A stretch of DNA of 64,000 bases, taken from the NCBI RefSeq assembly GCF_000245335.1, contig NZ_JH600284.1, forward strand, positions 533,348-597,347, given 5' to 3'. This stretch comes from Bacillus mojavensis RO-H-1 = KCTC 3706 (GTDB lineage Bacteria > Bacillota > Bacilli > Bacillales > Bacillaceae). Under the pieces are notes generated by a model. It saw nothing but the letters and a program-made list of their open reading frames with translations. It did not search any database and was not told the DNA's origin. The translations under genes were made by a program, and so were the position numbers. Below, in pieces: positions 9,260 through 18,841 of this stretch (positions within the stretch are counted from its first letter, which is position 1; every line of letters starts with the position of its first letter).

Positions 9260-11254
9260 TTGGGGAAAAAACTATATCACGGCGCCTGCTATTATCCGGA
9301 ATTATGGGATGAAGACACGATTCAGCAGGACATTGACAGGATGCGGGAGGTCGGCATCAATGTCGTGCGAATTGGTGAATTCGCCTGGTCTGTGATCGAG
9401 CCGGAAGAAGGAAACATTGATGTGAGCTTTTTTAAGGAAATGATCAAAAGGATGTATGACAATGGCATCGAAACGATTATGTGCACACCGACGCCGACAC
9501 CGCCTATTTGGCTCTCGCACGGACGGCCGGAGCGAATGCACATTAACGAAAAAAGAGAGGTGATGGGGCACGGCTCCCGTCAGCATGCGTGTACAAATAA
9601 CCCATATTTCCGAAAAAGAGCCGCCATCATCACCACAAGCATCGCCAAAGAGCTGGGACACCTGCCGGGGCTGATCGGCTGGCAGCTTGATAATGAATTT
9701 AAATGTCATGTGGCTGAATGCATGTGTGAGACGTGCCTAAGCTTATGGCATGAATGGCTTAGAAACCGTTACGGTGTCATTGAACGGTTAAATGAAGCGT
9801 GGGGGACCGATGTGTGGAGCGAAACCTATCAAACCTTTGAGCAGGTGCCGCAGCCGGGTCCGGCCCCGTTTTTGCATCACGCTTCATTGCGCACGATGTA
9901 TCAGCTGTTTTCGATGGAGATGATCGCTCATTTTGCGGATGAACAGGCGAAAATCATTCGCAGTTATTCGGATGCGCCGATTACTCATAACGGCTCGGTC
10001 ATGTTCAGCACAGACAATGAGCGGATGTTTCAGAATCTCGATTTTGCTTCCTATGATACGTACGCTTCCCAAGATAATGCATCTGCATTTTTATTAAATT
10101 GTGATATTTGGAGGCATTTCAAAAAAGACCGCCCATTTTGGATTCTGGAAACAAGTCCGTCGTATGCAGCCTCGCTCGAAAGCTGTGCCATGCCGCACGC
10201 CGATGGGTATTTACAAGCTGAAGCCGTGTCTTCTTACGCCTTGGGGAGCGAGGGATTTTGCTACTGGCTGTGGCGCCAGCAGCGTTCCGGCAGCGAGATT
10301 TCACACGGTTCCGTCCTTAGTGCATGGGGAGAGCCGACGATCGGTTATCAAAACGTTTTGGCGGTTGAGCGGGCAAGAAAGGAAATCGAACCGATCATTC
10401 TTTCTACTGTGCCCGTTCAGGCTGATGTTGCGATGACCTATTCCGACAGGGCGAAAGCGTTTCTGAAAACAGAACCTCACCGGGGGCTCCAGCACCGAAC
10501 GCTTATCACACATTTTTACGAGCGCATCCTCAACACGGGCATTCATCGTGATCTCGTTCCGGAAGGCTTTCCGCTGGAGGGCTATCGTGTGCTGTTTACG
10601 CCATTTGTGCCTTATCTGTCCTCTGCTTTTATCAAAAAAGCTTCCGCATTTGCTGAAGAGGGCGGCATATGGATTGCCGGGCCACTGACGGGAGGGCGTA
10701 CGGGCGAGCATACGGTTCATACCGATTATGGCCTTGGAGAACTGGAGAAAACAGCCGGAATCAAAACGCTGTTTACGTTCCCGATGAACGAGGATGCAAA
10801 TACAGGAAAAGCGTTTGGCATGACGGCGCCGCTCGGACTGTGGAGCGCAGTGTTTGATGCAGGGAGCGGAAATACTCTCGGCACAGTTGAATCCGGGCCT
10901 GGTGCCGGCCATGCCTTTCTGTCAGAACGAGAGCACGGCAAAGGGAAAATCGTCTTGCTCGGCTCGCTTCCATCAGGCAAAAAAGGAGATGCGATGCTGG
11001 AAGCACTCGTCAGGCATTATGCGGGGGAAGCAGCAGTTTCTGTCAGATCCGATGTCACCCCCGGCACGATTGTTGCCCCGAGAAAAGGAGAAAACGGCCT
11101 CGTATGGGTCATCGTTAATATGAATGGAAAAGGCGGAAGTGTGACGCTTCCAAAAGAGGGGACCGACCTTTTGGCCAATCGTTCAGTCGGAGCCGGGAGA
11201 CTGTCAGTCGGACCACACGAATACCGTGTGATTCAGTTTGATAATCGCAGCTGA
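9260..11254 (+). CDS. yesZ: Beta-galactosidase YesZ (GH42)
   Basis: Cytosolic GH42 enzyme that removes galactose from side-chain fragments of rhamnogalacturonan-I. The TIM barrel has the acid/base Glu in QLDNEFKC and the nucleophile Glu in WILETSPS. The zinc-cluster cysteines lie at about residues 150-157 (AECMCETC) with another Cys in QHACTNN. A trimerisation domain and C-terminal beta domain follow. I chose TTG 9260, five bases after the GGTGA-type site at 9250-9254; GTG 9251 would have its SD directly abutting it. Length (664) agrees with 168 YesZ (663). An intrinsic terminator overlaps its stop codon. Confidence 0.94.
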   Translation: MGKKLYHGACYYPELWDEDTIQQDIDRMREVGINVVRIGEFAWSVIEPEEGNIDVSFFKEMIKRMYDNGIETIMCTPTPTPPIWLSHGRPERMHINEKREVMGHGSRQHACTNNPYFRKRAAIITTSIAKELGHLPGLIGWQLDNEFKCHVAECMCETCLSLWHEWLRNRYGVIERLNEAWGTDVWSETYQTFEQVPQPGPAPFLHHASLRTMYQLFSMEMIAHFADEQAKIIRSYSDAPITHNGSVMFSTDNERMFQNLDFASYDTYASQDNASAFLLNCDIWRHFKKDRPFWILETSPSYAASLESCAMPHADGYLQAEAVSSYALGSEGFCYWLWRQQRSGSEISHGSVLSAWGEPTIGYQNVLAVERARKEIEPIILSTVPVQADVAMTYSDRAKAFLKTEPHRGLQHRTLITHFYERILNTGIHRDLVPEGFPLEGYRVLFTPFVPYLSSAFIKKASAFAEEGGIWIAGPLTGGRTGEHTVHTDYGLGELEKTAGIKTLFTFPMNEDANTGKAFGMTAPLGLWSAVFDAGSGNTLGTVESGPGAGHAFLSEREHGKGKIVLLGSLPSGKKGDAMLEALVRHYAGEAAVSVRSDVTPGTIVAPRKGENGLVWVIVNMNGKGGSVTLPKEGTDLLANRSVGAGRLSVGPHEYRVIQFDNRS

Positions 11255-11280
11255 TTCTTTGCATTGAATCAGCTTTTTTA
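11249..11280 (+). terminator. Intrinsic terminator after yesZ
   Basis: A perfect 9-bp stem, AGCTGATTC (11249-11257) and GAATCAGCT (11266-11274), is followed by T6. The yesZ stop codon lies inside the left arm. It separates the yes genes from yetA, 19 bases further on. Confidence 0.85.
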
Positions 11281-11298
11281 TATGGAAGGAGAGAACCG

Positions 11299-13872
11299 AT
11301 GAAAAAGATCAAATGGCTATCAGAACAGCCTAAGCTGAAAAGCGGTGTAACGTGGGGGGTGCCTTGGAAAAAAGGAGAATTGAAAAAGGGAGACTGTCTG
11401 GCGCTTATCAATGCAAAGGGTGAAAGCGGCTATGTGCAAAGCGAGCCGTCGGCCTATTGGCCGGACGGGAGCATCAAATGGACGAAGCACGCGGCTGTGT
11501 TCAGTCAACAAACCGATACAAGCTTTACCCTGCAAAAAGAAGAGACCCAGCCGCCAGCGAAAAAGCTTATGATCCACGAGTCAAAGAATGCAATCCAAGT
11601 GGATACCGGGGCGCTTGTTTGCACTGTGAATAAAATAGGCTCCGACATCATTCAATCGCTGGTGATGAACGGAAAGCCGATCGCCGCAGGCGGGCGGCTG
11701 ATCGCAATAAAGGAAACGAGAAAGGAGATGGCGGCAGAAAAGGTTTTTTTTCATGAAACATCGGTCAGTCTTATCAAACGTGTGGTCATTGAACAGAGAG
11801 GTCCTGTAAAAGCAGTCATCAAGATGGAGGGGGTTCATGTACTCCGAAAGACAAAAGAAGAGTGGCTGCCCTTTATCATCAGATTCACATTTTATGCCGG
11901 GCTTTCAGAGATGAATATCATGCACACTCAGCTGATCGACAGGAATTTCAAACGAGAGTTCATCAAAGGGCTTGGCATGCAGTTTGACCTCTTGTTACAG
12001 GGAGAGCCGTACAACCGCCATTTCCGTTTTGCGGGGGACAAAAGCGTTTATAAAGAACCCGCCCAGCTGTTTGGCACCCGCAAATGGAATGAACGGTATC
12101 CTCATTATCAGAGGCACATCAACGGCGAATCGATTTCTCCAAGTGAAGAGCACAAGGAATGGTTTGCACACGGCGTGCAGAACGCAGTTTGGAATGATAT
12201 GAAACTCGTACAGGACTCCAGCGATCATTACCGTCTGGCAAAACGGACCGGCAAGGAATATTCGTGGGTTGACATGCTGCATGGTACGCGGGCGAAGGGG
12301 CTTTGCTATGCGGGCGGCGAAAATGGAGGGGTAGCACTCGGCCTGCGGTATTTTTTTGAAAAATATCCGTCGTCAATTGAGGTAACAGGTCTTGCCGGTG
12401 ATCAACCGAACATGACCGTCTGGCTCTGGCCGCCAGACGCGGAAGCAATGGATTTCAGGCATTATACAGGGAACACCCATGTCGTCAGCGCGTACGAAGG
12501 GTTTGATGAGATGCGTTCTGATCCGACAGGCATTGCCAACACAAACGACATCAGCTTGTCATGCTTCTCTCAGATGCCGTCAGATGACGTGCTGAATGCG
12601 TTAGCGGACAAATGGCAGGCACCGCCATTGCTTATTTGTGAGCCGGACGTTTATTACGAGTCAAAAGCGCTTGGCGTTTGGAGTGTAATTGATACGGCCG
12701 ATCCGGCCAAAAAAGAGCTGGAAGAACAGCTGGACGCCGCCTTCTTGTTTTATCAAAATGAAGTGGAGCAGCGCAGATGGTACGGGTTCTGGAACTATGG
12801 GGACGTCATGCATACGTATGACCCGATCCGGCATATGTGGCGGTATGATCTCGGCGGATACGCGTGGCAAAATAATGAACTCGTTCCGACCTTATGGCTG
12901 TGGCAGGCGTTTTTCCGCTCCGGCAGAGGAGATCTGTTCCGAATGGCTGAAGCAATGACCCGCCATACAAGTGAAACCGACTGTTTTCATCTCGGAGAAT
13001 ATGCGGGGCTTGGCTCCCGGCATAACGTGGTGCACTGGGGATGCGGCTGCAAGGAAGCGAGAATCAGCATGGCCGGCCTTTATAAATTCTACTATTATCT
13101 GACGGGGGATGAGCGCACGGGAGATCTTTTGACAGAAGTGAAGGACGCCGATGCCGCCCTAGTGAACACCGATCCGATGCGTGCCTTCTACGAGAAAGGA
13201 GAGCACCCGACTCACGTCAGAACGGGGCCGGATTGGGCGGCGTTTTGCTCGAACTGGCTGGCGGAATGGGAGCGGACTGAGAATCCTGAATATCTGAGGA
13301 AAATCCAAACGGGCATCAGCTGTCTGAAACGCCTGCCGCTTCGCTTATTATCAGGTCCAACGTTTGAATATGATCCGGCGACGTCTATGCTTCATCACAT
13401 GGGAGACGGTATCGCGGGCGGCTATCATATGATCATTGCGTTTGGCGCGCCGCAAGTGTGGATGGAGCTGGCTGAGCTTCTCGATGACCGCGAATGGGAG
13501 GAAATGCTGAGTGAATTTGGCGAGTTTTACACATTCAGTGATGAAGAAAAACGCAAAAAAAGCGGAGGTGTGCTCCATGACGGGCACTTTCACTGGCCAA
13601 TGTTTGCGGCTGGCATGACAGCCTATGCTGCGAGAAAAAAACAAGACCATCATCTCGCCGAAAAAGCGTGGAATCTTTTGCTCGACCATAAACTGAGCCA
13701 TACGCCGCTTCCGATCAAACCCGTGCCAATCGAGACATGGACTCAGCTTGAAGAGCTTCCGTGGGTAACGACAAACACTATATCTCAATGGTGTTTAAAT
13801 GTCATTGCGGCACTTGAATTAATAGGTGAATACCTCCCTGCAAAAAAAGATACATCCTGCAAAAAAGGATAA
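11299..13872 (+). CDS. yetA: YetA, exo-rhamnogalacturonan lyase-like (PcRGLX/YetA family)
   Basis: An 857-residue cytosolic protein. YetA gives its name to the PcRGLX/YetA family: an N-terminal beta domain, a central (alpha/alpha) barrel and a C-terminal beta domain, related to the Penicillium exo-rhamnogalacturonan lyase (PL26). Aromatic, His-rich segments in the middle (WYGFWNYGDVMHTYDPIRHMW and VHWGCGCKEAR) look like an alpha-toroid active site. No signal peptide is seen, so it should act on imported fragments. Start ATG 11299 follows GGAAGGAGAG. At the 3' end a 16-base stretch is duplicated, altering the C-terminus. The enzymatic role is inferred from family and context. Confidence 0.85.
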   Translation: MKKIKWLSEQPKLKSGVTWGVPWKKGELKKGDCLALINAKGESGYVQSEPSAYWPDGSIKWTKHAAVFSQQTDTSFTLQKEETQPPAKKLMIHESKNAIQVDTGALVCTVNKIGSDIIQSLVMNGKPIAAGGRLIAIKETRKEMAAEKVFFHETSVSLIKRVVIEQRGPVKAVIKMEGVHVLRKTKEEWLPFIIRFTFYAGLSEMNIMHTQLIDRNFKREFIKGLGMQFDLLLQGEPYNRHFRFAGDKSVYKEPAQLFGTRKWNERYPHYQRHINGESISPSEEHKEWFAHGVQNAVWNDMKLVQDSSDHYRLAKRTGKEYSWVDMLHGTRAKGLCYAGGENGGVALGLRYFFEKYPSSIEVTGLAGDQPNMTVWLWPPDAEAMDFRHYTGNTHVVSAYEGFDEMRSDPTGIANTNDISLSCFSQMPSDDVLNALADKWQAPPLLICEPDVYYESKALGVWSVIDTADPAKKELEEQLDAAFLFYQNEVEQRRWYGFWNYGDVMHTYDPIRHMWRYDLGGYAWQNNELVPTLWLWQAFFRSGRGDLFRMAEAMTRHTSETDCFHLGEYAGLGSRHNVVHWGCGCKEARISMAGLYKFYYYLTGDERTGDLLTEVKDADAALVNTDPMRAFYEKGEHPTHVRTGPDWAAFCSNWLAEWERTENPEYLRKIQTGISCLKRLPLRLLSGPTFEYDPATSMLHHMGDGIAGGYHMIIAFGAPQVWMELAELLDDREWEEMLSEFGEFYTFSDEEKRKKSGGVLHDGHFHWPMFAAGMTAYAARKKQDHHLAEKAWNLLLDHKLSHTPLPIKPVPIETWTQLEELPWVTTNTISQWCLNVIAALELIGEYLPAKKDTSCKKG

Positions 13873-13925
13873 CAGCCTTCATTCTATAGGAAAAATGATG
13901 CAAAAAATGAAGATTGCAGGAATTT

Positions 13926-13941
13926 ATGTAAGCGCTTTATA
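13926..13941. promoter_or_regulatory. Catabolite-responsive element (cre) before lplA
   Basis: TGTAAGCGCTTTAT at 13927-13940 fits the cre consensus (palindromic core AAGCGCTT), about 55 bases upstream of lplA. It implies CcpA repression of the lpl genes in glucose. Confidence 0.65.
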
Positions 13942-13993
13942 TTAGGGGTGGCAAAGGTGAAATGAAAAGGAGAAAAAGGGGGACTGACGCATC

Positions 13994-15502
13994 ATGAAAA
14001 AAAGAATACGAAAAAAATGGCTCGCTCTACCGCTCGCTGCCATGATGATAGCCGGGTGCAGCAATTCAGAAACATCCAATTCAGCGAGCGATTCAAAAAA
14101 CACGATCAACATCATGGCGCCGCTGCTGTCACCGGAAAGCCCGAGTGATAAAAGCCCATCATTAAAAGCGTTAGAGAAATACACAGGCAAAAATATTAAG
14201 GTCACATGGGTGCCTGATTCATCCTACAACGATAAATTTAACATCGTCATGGCCTCTGGAGAGATGCCTCATGCGATTGTGATTAAAGATAAGTCAGCCG
14301 GCTTTATCAAGTCTGTCAAAGCGGGCGCTTTTTGGGAGCTGTCTCCTTATTTAAAAGACTACAAGAATTTAAGCCAGGCTGATGAAAAGATACTCAAGAA
14401 CAGCTCAATAAATGGCGAGGTGTACGGGGTCTACAGATCGAGAGACTTGATCAGAGCCTGTATGATCATCAGAACCGACTGGCTCAAAAACGTCGGGCTC
14501 GATATGCCGGAAACGCTAGATGATTTTTATGAAGTGCTGAAAGCCTTTAAGGAAAAAGATCCTGACGGAAACGGCAAGGACGATACGTACGGCATGGTCG
14601 TGCCGAAATGGATGGGGCTTGGCAACGGAAGCCCGTGGGATGTTCTGCAAATTTGGTTCGGCGCCCCGAATCGCTACGGCGTTGAAAACGGGAAGCTCGT
14701 GCCTGATTTTACAACGAAGGAATATATGGAGGCGCTCACCTTCTTTAAGAAGCTGTATGATGAAGGGTTGATCAACAAGGATTTTGCTGTTATGGATTCG
14801 GCGAAGTGGAATGACCCGGTTGTAAAAGGAAAAGCGGGTGTCATCGTTGATACAGGCTCCAGAGCGTCGCAAATTCAAAGTGCCATGGAAGAAGCGGATG
14901 AGTCGAACAAGGATGTCATTGATATCGTCGGCACAGTAGAAGGACCAAAAGGCAAGCGCACCTTCCCGACATCAGGATATTCAGGCATGATTGCGATACC
15001 AAAATCAAGCGTGAAAACGGAAAAAGAGCTGAAAGAGGTACTGTCCTTCCTTGATAAGCTGAACGATAAGGAAGCACAGATTCTGACCAACAACGGAGTG
15101 GAGGACCGAAATTATGAGCTGAAGGACGGCGTATTCACCTCTCTTGAAAAAAGCAACAAATCCCTCCTGTATGAGCATGAAGGCTTGGCCCAGTTCAGCA
15201 TGTCCATCCCGAAAAGCGGGTACTACATCGAAGATCAGAAAACAAAGCTCTTCCAGCATCGCAAGGACATCATCACTAAAGGAGAAAAAATAGCCGTCTT
15301 TAACCCGGCGGAGTCGCTTGTCTCCGATGTCTATACCCAAAAAGGAGCCCAGCTTGACAACATCATTCTTGATGCGAGAACGCAATTTATTATCGGAGAA
15401 ATCGATGAAAAAGGCTTCAAGGATGCGGTGAAGCTTTGGGAAAACAGCGGCGGCAATGAACTGATGAAGGACTTAAACAAATTGTATCAATCGTCAAAAT
15501 AA
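13994..15502 (+). CDS. lplA: LplA, lipoprotein substrate-binding protein of an oligosaccharide ABC importer
   Basis: Extracellular solute-binding lipoprotein. A type II signal peptide (positively charged MKKRIRKKW, hydrophobic core, lipobox IAGC with lipidated Cys at about residue 22) is followed by a family-1 solute-binding fold. Length 502 equals 168 LplA. It heads lplA-lplB-lplC-lplD. A GC-rich hairpin follows it in the lplA-lplB gap, usual where the binding protein must exceed the permeases. The substrate is likely pectin-derived galacturonan or rhamnogalacturonan oligomers, from neighbours. RBS AAGGAGAAAAAGGGGG. Confidence 0.95.
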   Translation: MKKRIRKKWLALPLAAMMIAGCSNSETSNSASDSKNTINIMAPLLSPESPSDKSPSLKALEKYTGKNIKVTWVPDSSYNDKFNIVMASGEMPHAIVIKDKSAGFIKSVKAGAFWELSPYLKDYKNLSQADEKILKNSSINGEVYGVYRSRDLIRACMIIRTDWLKNVGLDMPETLDDFYEVLKAFKEKDPDGNGKDDTYGMVVPKWMGLGNGSPWDVLQIWFGAPNRYGVENGKLVPDFTTKEYMEALTFFKKLYDEGLINKDFAVMDSAKWNDPVVKGKAGVIVDTGSRASQIQSAMEEADESNKDVIDIVGTVEGPKGKRTFPTSGYSGMIAIPKSSVKTEKELKEVLSFLDKLNDKEAQILTNNGVEDRNYELKDGVFTSLEKSNKSLLYEHEGLAQFSMSIPKSGYYIEDQKTKLFQHRKDIITKGEKIAVFNPAESLVSDVYTQKGAQLDNIILDARTQFIIGEIDEKGFKDAVKLWENSGGNELMKDLNKLYQSSK

Positions 15503-15508
15503 ACCGAT

Positions 15509-15530
15509 GCGCCTGCCGTTCAGCGGGCGC
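15509..15530 (+). other. Intercistronic hairpin lplA-lplB
   Basis: An 8-bp stem, GCGCCTGC (15509-15516) and GCGGGCGC (15523-15530), with one G-T pair and a 6-base loop and no T run. It is probably an mRNA stabiliser protecting the upstream lplA message, as in other sugar ABC operons; inference. Confidence 0.6.
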
Positions 15531-15556
15531 GCCGGTAACACGAAAGGAGAACAGAT

Positions 15557-16513
15557 ATGGAAACGGTGCCGAAGAAGGGAAACGCACCTGTTCTCACCGC
15601 TGAGAAAGGCATCAGCTGGATGGCTGCGCTCAAAAGAGACAAATGGCTTTATCTTCTTCTTATTCCCGGTCTGCTTTATTTTTTGGTTTTCAAATACCTG
15701 CCGATGTGGGGCGTTCTCATTGCATTTAAGGATTATTCGCCATATCTAGGCTTCTGGAAAAGCGAATGGGTCGGTCTTGATTATTTTAAAGACTTTTTTA
15801 TGAATCCGGATTTTTTCCGGCTGCTGCGCAACACGCTCATGCTGGCAAGCCTTGATCTGCTCTTTGCCTTTCCTGCGCCGCTCATTTTGGCTTTGCTGTT
15901 GAATGAGCTGAGGAAGGCTGTGTATAAAAGGTGCGTTCAGACCCTTATTTACGTGCCCCATTTTGTCTCATGGACAATCGTGGTCAGCATCACCTTTGTT
16001 TTCTTTACAGTCGATACAGGCGTCATCAACAAAATGGTCATGAGCCTGACGGGGAATCAGGTCTCTTTCTTATCAGACGCTGACTGGTTCCGGCCGATGA
16101 TTGTCATGCAAAGCATCTGGAAGGAAACAGGCTGGGGAACGATTTTATTTCTTGCCGCTTTGGCAACGGTGGATCAGGAGCAATATGAGGCGGCGATCAT
16201 GGATGGGGCCGGCCGGTTCAGGCGGATGTGGCATATTACGCTTCCGGCAATCAGGAGCACCATCATTGTACTTTTAATTTTACGGATTGGAAGCTTTTTA
16301 AATATCGGTTTTGAACAGGTGTATTTGATGACAAACTCGCTCAACCGCAGCGTGGCCGACATTTTTGACACGTATGTATACATGATGGGGATTACCCAAG
16401 GCGCGTACAGCTACAGCACGGCTGTCGGTTTGTTTAAATCGGTTGTCGGGATTATCTTAATTTTCGGTGCCAATTACATCGCGAAAAAGTTCGATCAGGA
16501 AGGATTGTTTTAG
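15557..16513 (+). CDS. lplB: LplB, ABC transporter permease
   Basis: Integral membrane permease with six membrane spans, of the LplB/YteP subgroup of sugar MalF-type permeases. The EAA loop that contacts the ATPase is visible as EAAIMDGAGRFRRMWHITLP (about residues 211-230). It pairs with LplC. No ATPase gene is present in this cluster; in B. subtilis the shared ATPase MsmX energises several importers of this type, which is the likely partner. RBS AAAGGAG before ATG 15557. Confidence 0.94.
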   Translation: METVPKKGNAPVLTAEKGISWMAALKRDKWLYLLLIPGLLYFLVFKYLPMWGVLIAFKDYSPYLGFWKSEWVGLDYFKDFFMNPDFFRLLRNTLMLASLDLLFAFPAPLILALLLNELRKAVYKRCVQTLIYVPHFVSWTIVVSITFVFFTVDTGVINKMVMSLTGNQVSFLSDADWFRPMIVMQSIWKETGWGTILFLAALATVDQEQYEAAIMDGAGRFRRMWHITLPAIRSTIIVLLILRIGSFLNIGFEQVYLMTNSLNRSVADIFDTYVYMMGITQGAYSYSTAVGLFKSVVGIILIFGANYIAKKFDQEGLF

Positions 16514-16525
16514 AGGAGGGAGAGT

Positions 16526-17413
16526 ATGGCTGACATACACACGATGCACAACACAAAAGCCGGACGGGTATTTGACGTCTGCAACATTCTGTTTCTCGGC
16601 GGCGTCGGCGCGATTACCATTTTGCCGTTTTTGTATATTATCGCAGGTTCCTTTGCGACAGAAGCTGAGCTGGCTCAGCGCAGCTTCTTTATTTTCCCGG
16701 AAACCTTTACCCTTGACGCTTATCGGTACGTGTTTTCGACACCGACGTTTATCAGAAGCATGGGCGTATCCATCTTCATCACTGTTGTCGGGACAGCCGT
16801 GCAATTGTTTTTCACTTTTACGATGGCGTATCCGCTGGCGAAGCGGCATGTGAAGGGGCGGAATCTGCTGTTAAACCTGGTGATTTTCTCGATGCTGTTT
16901 TCCGGGGGGATGATTCCGACGTACCTTGTCGTCAAATCACTTGGGTTGCTGGATTCCTATTGGGCGCTGATTCTGCCGATGGCGATCAATCCGTTTAACC
17001 TCATAATTATCAAAAACTTCTTTCAGCAGCTGCCGCGGGAGCTTGAGGAATCAGCAAAAATTGACGGCTGTTCAGAAATCGGCGTCTTTTGGCGGATCGC
17101 CTTGCCGCTGTCAAAGCCGGTCATTGCCACTTTTGCGCTGTTTTATGCTGTCGGGATTTGGAATGATTTTTTCCATGCTCTCTTATATATCAATGACAGT
17201 GCAAAATGGCCGCTGCAAATGGTGCTTCGCCAGGTCACGATTTTATCGGACTTAACGGCGACCAATGGCGATACGATGCAAAATACCATTCCGCCGGAGC
17301 AGGGAATTAAGCTTGCTGTCATCGTCATCGCGACCATACCGATACTGGCGGTTTATCCATTTTTACAAAAACATTTTGCCAAAGGCATGCTGATCGGTTC
17401 TGTGAAAGGCTGA
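16526..17413 (+). CDS. lplC: LplC, ABC transporter permease
   Basis: MalG-type permease partner of LplB with six hydrophobic spans. The EAA-like loop ESAKIDGCSEIGVFWRIALP (about residues 174-193) is present. It is 295 residues as in 168, starting 13 bases after lplB behind GAGGAGGGAG and ending 9 bases before lplD. It acts in the cytoplasmic membrane with LplA and LplB and an ATPase encoded elsewhere. Confidence 0.94.
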   Translation: MADIHTMHNTKAGRVFDVCNILFLGGVGAITILPFLYIIAGSFATEAELAQRSFFIFPETFTLDAYRYVFSTPTFIRSMGVSIFITVVGTAVQLFFTFTMAYPLAKRHVKGRNLLLNLVIFSMLFSGGMIPTYLVVKSLGLLDSYWALILPMAINPFNLIIIKNFFQQLPRELEESAKIDGCSEIGVFWRIALPLSKPVIATFALFYAVGIWNDFFHALLYINDSAKWPLQMVLRQVTILSDLTATNGDTMQNTIPPEQGIKLAVIVIATIPILAVYPFLQKHFAKGMLIGSVKG

Positions 17414-17421
17414 GAAAGGGA

Positions 17422-18765
17422 GTGTTTCATATCAGTACGTTAGATCAGATCAAAATCGCGTTTATCGGCGGAGGCTCCCAAGGCTGGGCCCGAAGCTTGA
17501 TGAGCGATTTGTCCCTTGATGAACGAATGTCAGGCACGGTGGCGCTCTATGATCTGAATTTTGAAGCGGCAAAGAAAAATGAAATCATCGGCAATCACAG
17601 CGGGGACGGCAGATGGAGGTATGAGGCGGTTTCTACTTTGAAAAAGGTATTATCCGGTGCAGATATCATCATTATTTCGATTTTGCCGGGTACCTTGGAT
17701 GACATGGAATCGGACGTTCATCTGCCTGAGCGATACGGCATCTATCAATCGGTTGGTGATACTGTCGGACCTGGGGGAATCATGAGAGGTTTGCGGGCCG
17801 TTCCGATGTTTGCAGAAATTGCCCGGGCAATAAGAGACTACGCCCCCGAATCATGGGTCATCAATTATACAAACCCAATGTCTGTGTGCACGAGAACGCT
17901 GTATAAAGTGTTTCCCGGTATAAAAGCGTTCGGCTGCTGCCACGAAGTATTCGGCACGCAAAAACTGCTGGCGGAGATGGTCACCAATAGGCTTGGACTA
18001 GAGGTGAAGCGGCGTGAAGACATTCATGTTCATGTGCTGGGCATTAACCATTTTACATGGGTGACAGCAGCTTCTTACCGGCATATTGATCTGCTGCCTG
18101 TTTTCCATGATTTCTGTGCGCATTATGCCGAATCCGGCTATGAGCTGGAGGGGGAAAGCTGGAAGGACAGTGTATTTCGCTCTGCACACCGTATTGCATT
18201 TGATTTATTTGAAACATACGGTGCCATCCCCGCTGCGGGTGACAGGCATCTGGCTGAGTTTTTCCCCGCTTGTTATCTCAAACAGCCTGAGACATGGAAG
18301 TTTCACCTCACACCCATATCCTTCAGAAAACAGGACAGAGACCGGAAACAAAAAGAAACGGATTACATGGCACAGCAAAAACGGGGTGTTGAGAGGAAAG
18401 CATCAGGAGAAGAGGGCGTGAACATCATGGCGGCACTCCTCGGGCTGGGCGAACTTGTAACAAATGTGAATCTGCCGAATCAAGGCCAGGTCGCTCATCT
18501 GCCATTAGATGCGATCGTGGAAACAAACGCATTTATTACCCGCAACCGCGTCCAGCCGATTGTTTCCGGAGCGCTGCCGAAGGGTGTGGAACTGCTGGCG
18601 GCACGACACGTATCCAATCAGGAGGCAGTGGCGGAAGCGGGGTTAACAAAGGACCGCGGTCTCGCTTTTCAAGCGTTTCTCAATGACCCGCTTGTCACAC
18701 TCGACCGCCATGATGCGGAGCAGCTTTTTGACGATATGCTGTCAAAGCATCAGCCGATTTTATAA
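17422..18765 (+). CDS. lplD: LplD, alpha-galacturonidase (GH4)
   Basis: NAD- and Mn-dependent GH4 hydrolase; LplD has been characterised as an alpha-galacturonidase releasing galacturonate from imported oligomers. The Rossmann motif GGGSQGWA lies at residues 16-23. NYTNPM, the metal-binding Cys-His of GCCHE and GINHFTW follow. It starts at GTG 17422, with GAAAGGGA very close upstream. The last about 15 residues and several internal stretches differ from 168 LplD as I remember it. It is the last gene of the lpl operon. Confidence 0.93.
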   Translation: MFHISTLDQIKIAFIGGGSQGWARSLMSDLSLDERMSGTVALYDLNFEAAKKNEIIGNHSGDGRWRYEAVSTLKKVLSGADIIIISILPGTLDDMESDVHLPERYGIYQSVGDTVGPGGIMRGLRAVPMFAEIARAIRDYAPESWVINYTNPMSVCTRTLYKVFPGIKAFGCCHEVFGTQKLLAEMVTNRLGLEVKRREDIHVHVLGINHFTWVTAASYRHIDLLPVFHDFCAHYAESGYELEGESWKDSVFRSAHRIAFDLFETYGAIPAAGDRHLAEFFPACYLKQPETWKFHLTPISFRKQDRDRKQKETDYMAQQKRGVERKASGEEGVNIMAALLGLGELVTNVNLPNQGQVAHLPLDAIVETNAFITRNRVQPIVSGALPKGVELLAARHVSNQEAVAEAGLTKDRGLAFQAFLNDPLVTLDRHDAEQLFDDMLSKHQPIL

Positions 18766-18841
18766 TAGCAGACAGTGACCGTTTAGAAATAATGCAGTTG
18801 ACCATAATGATAGTAGCTCTTAAGAAGTAGGTGCTATCAAC

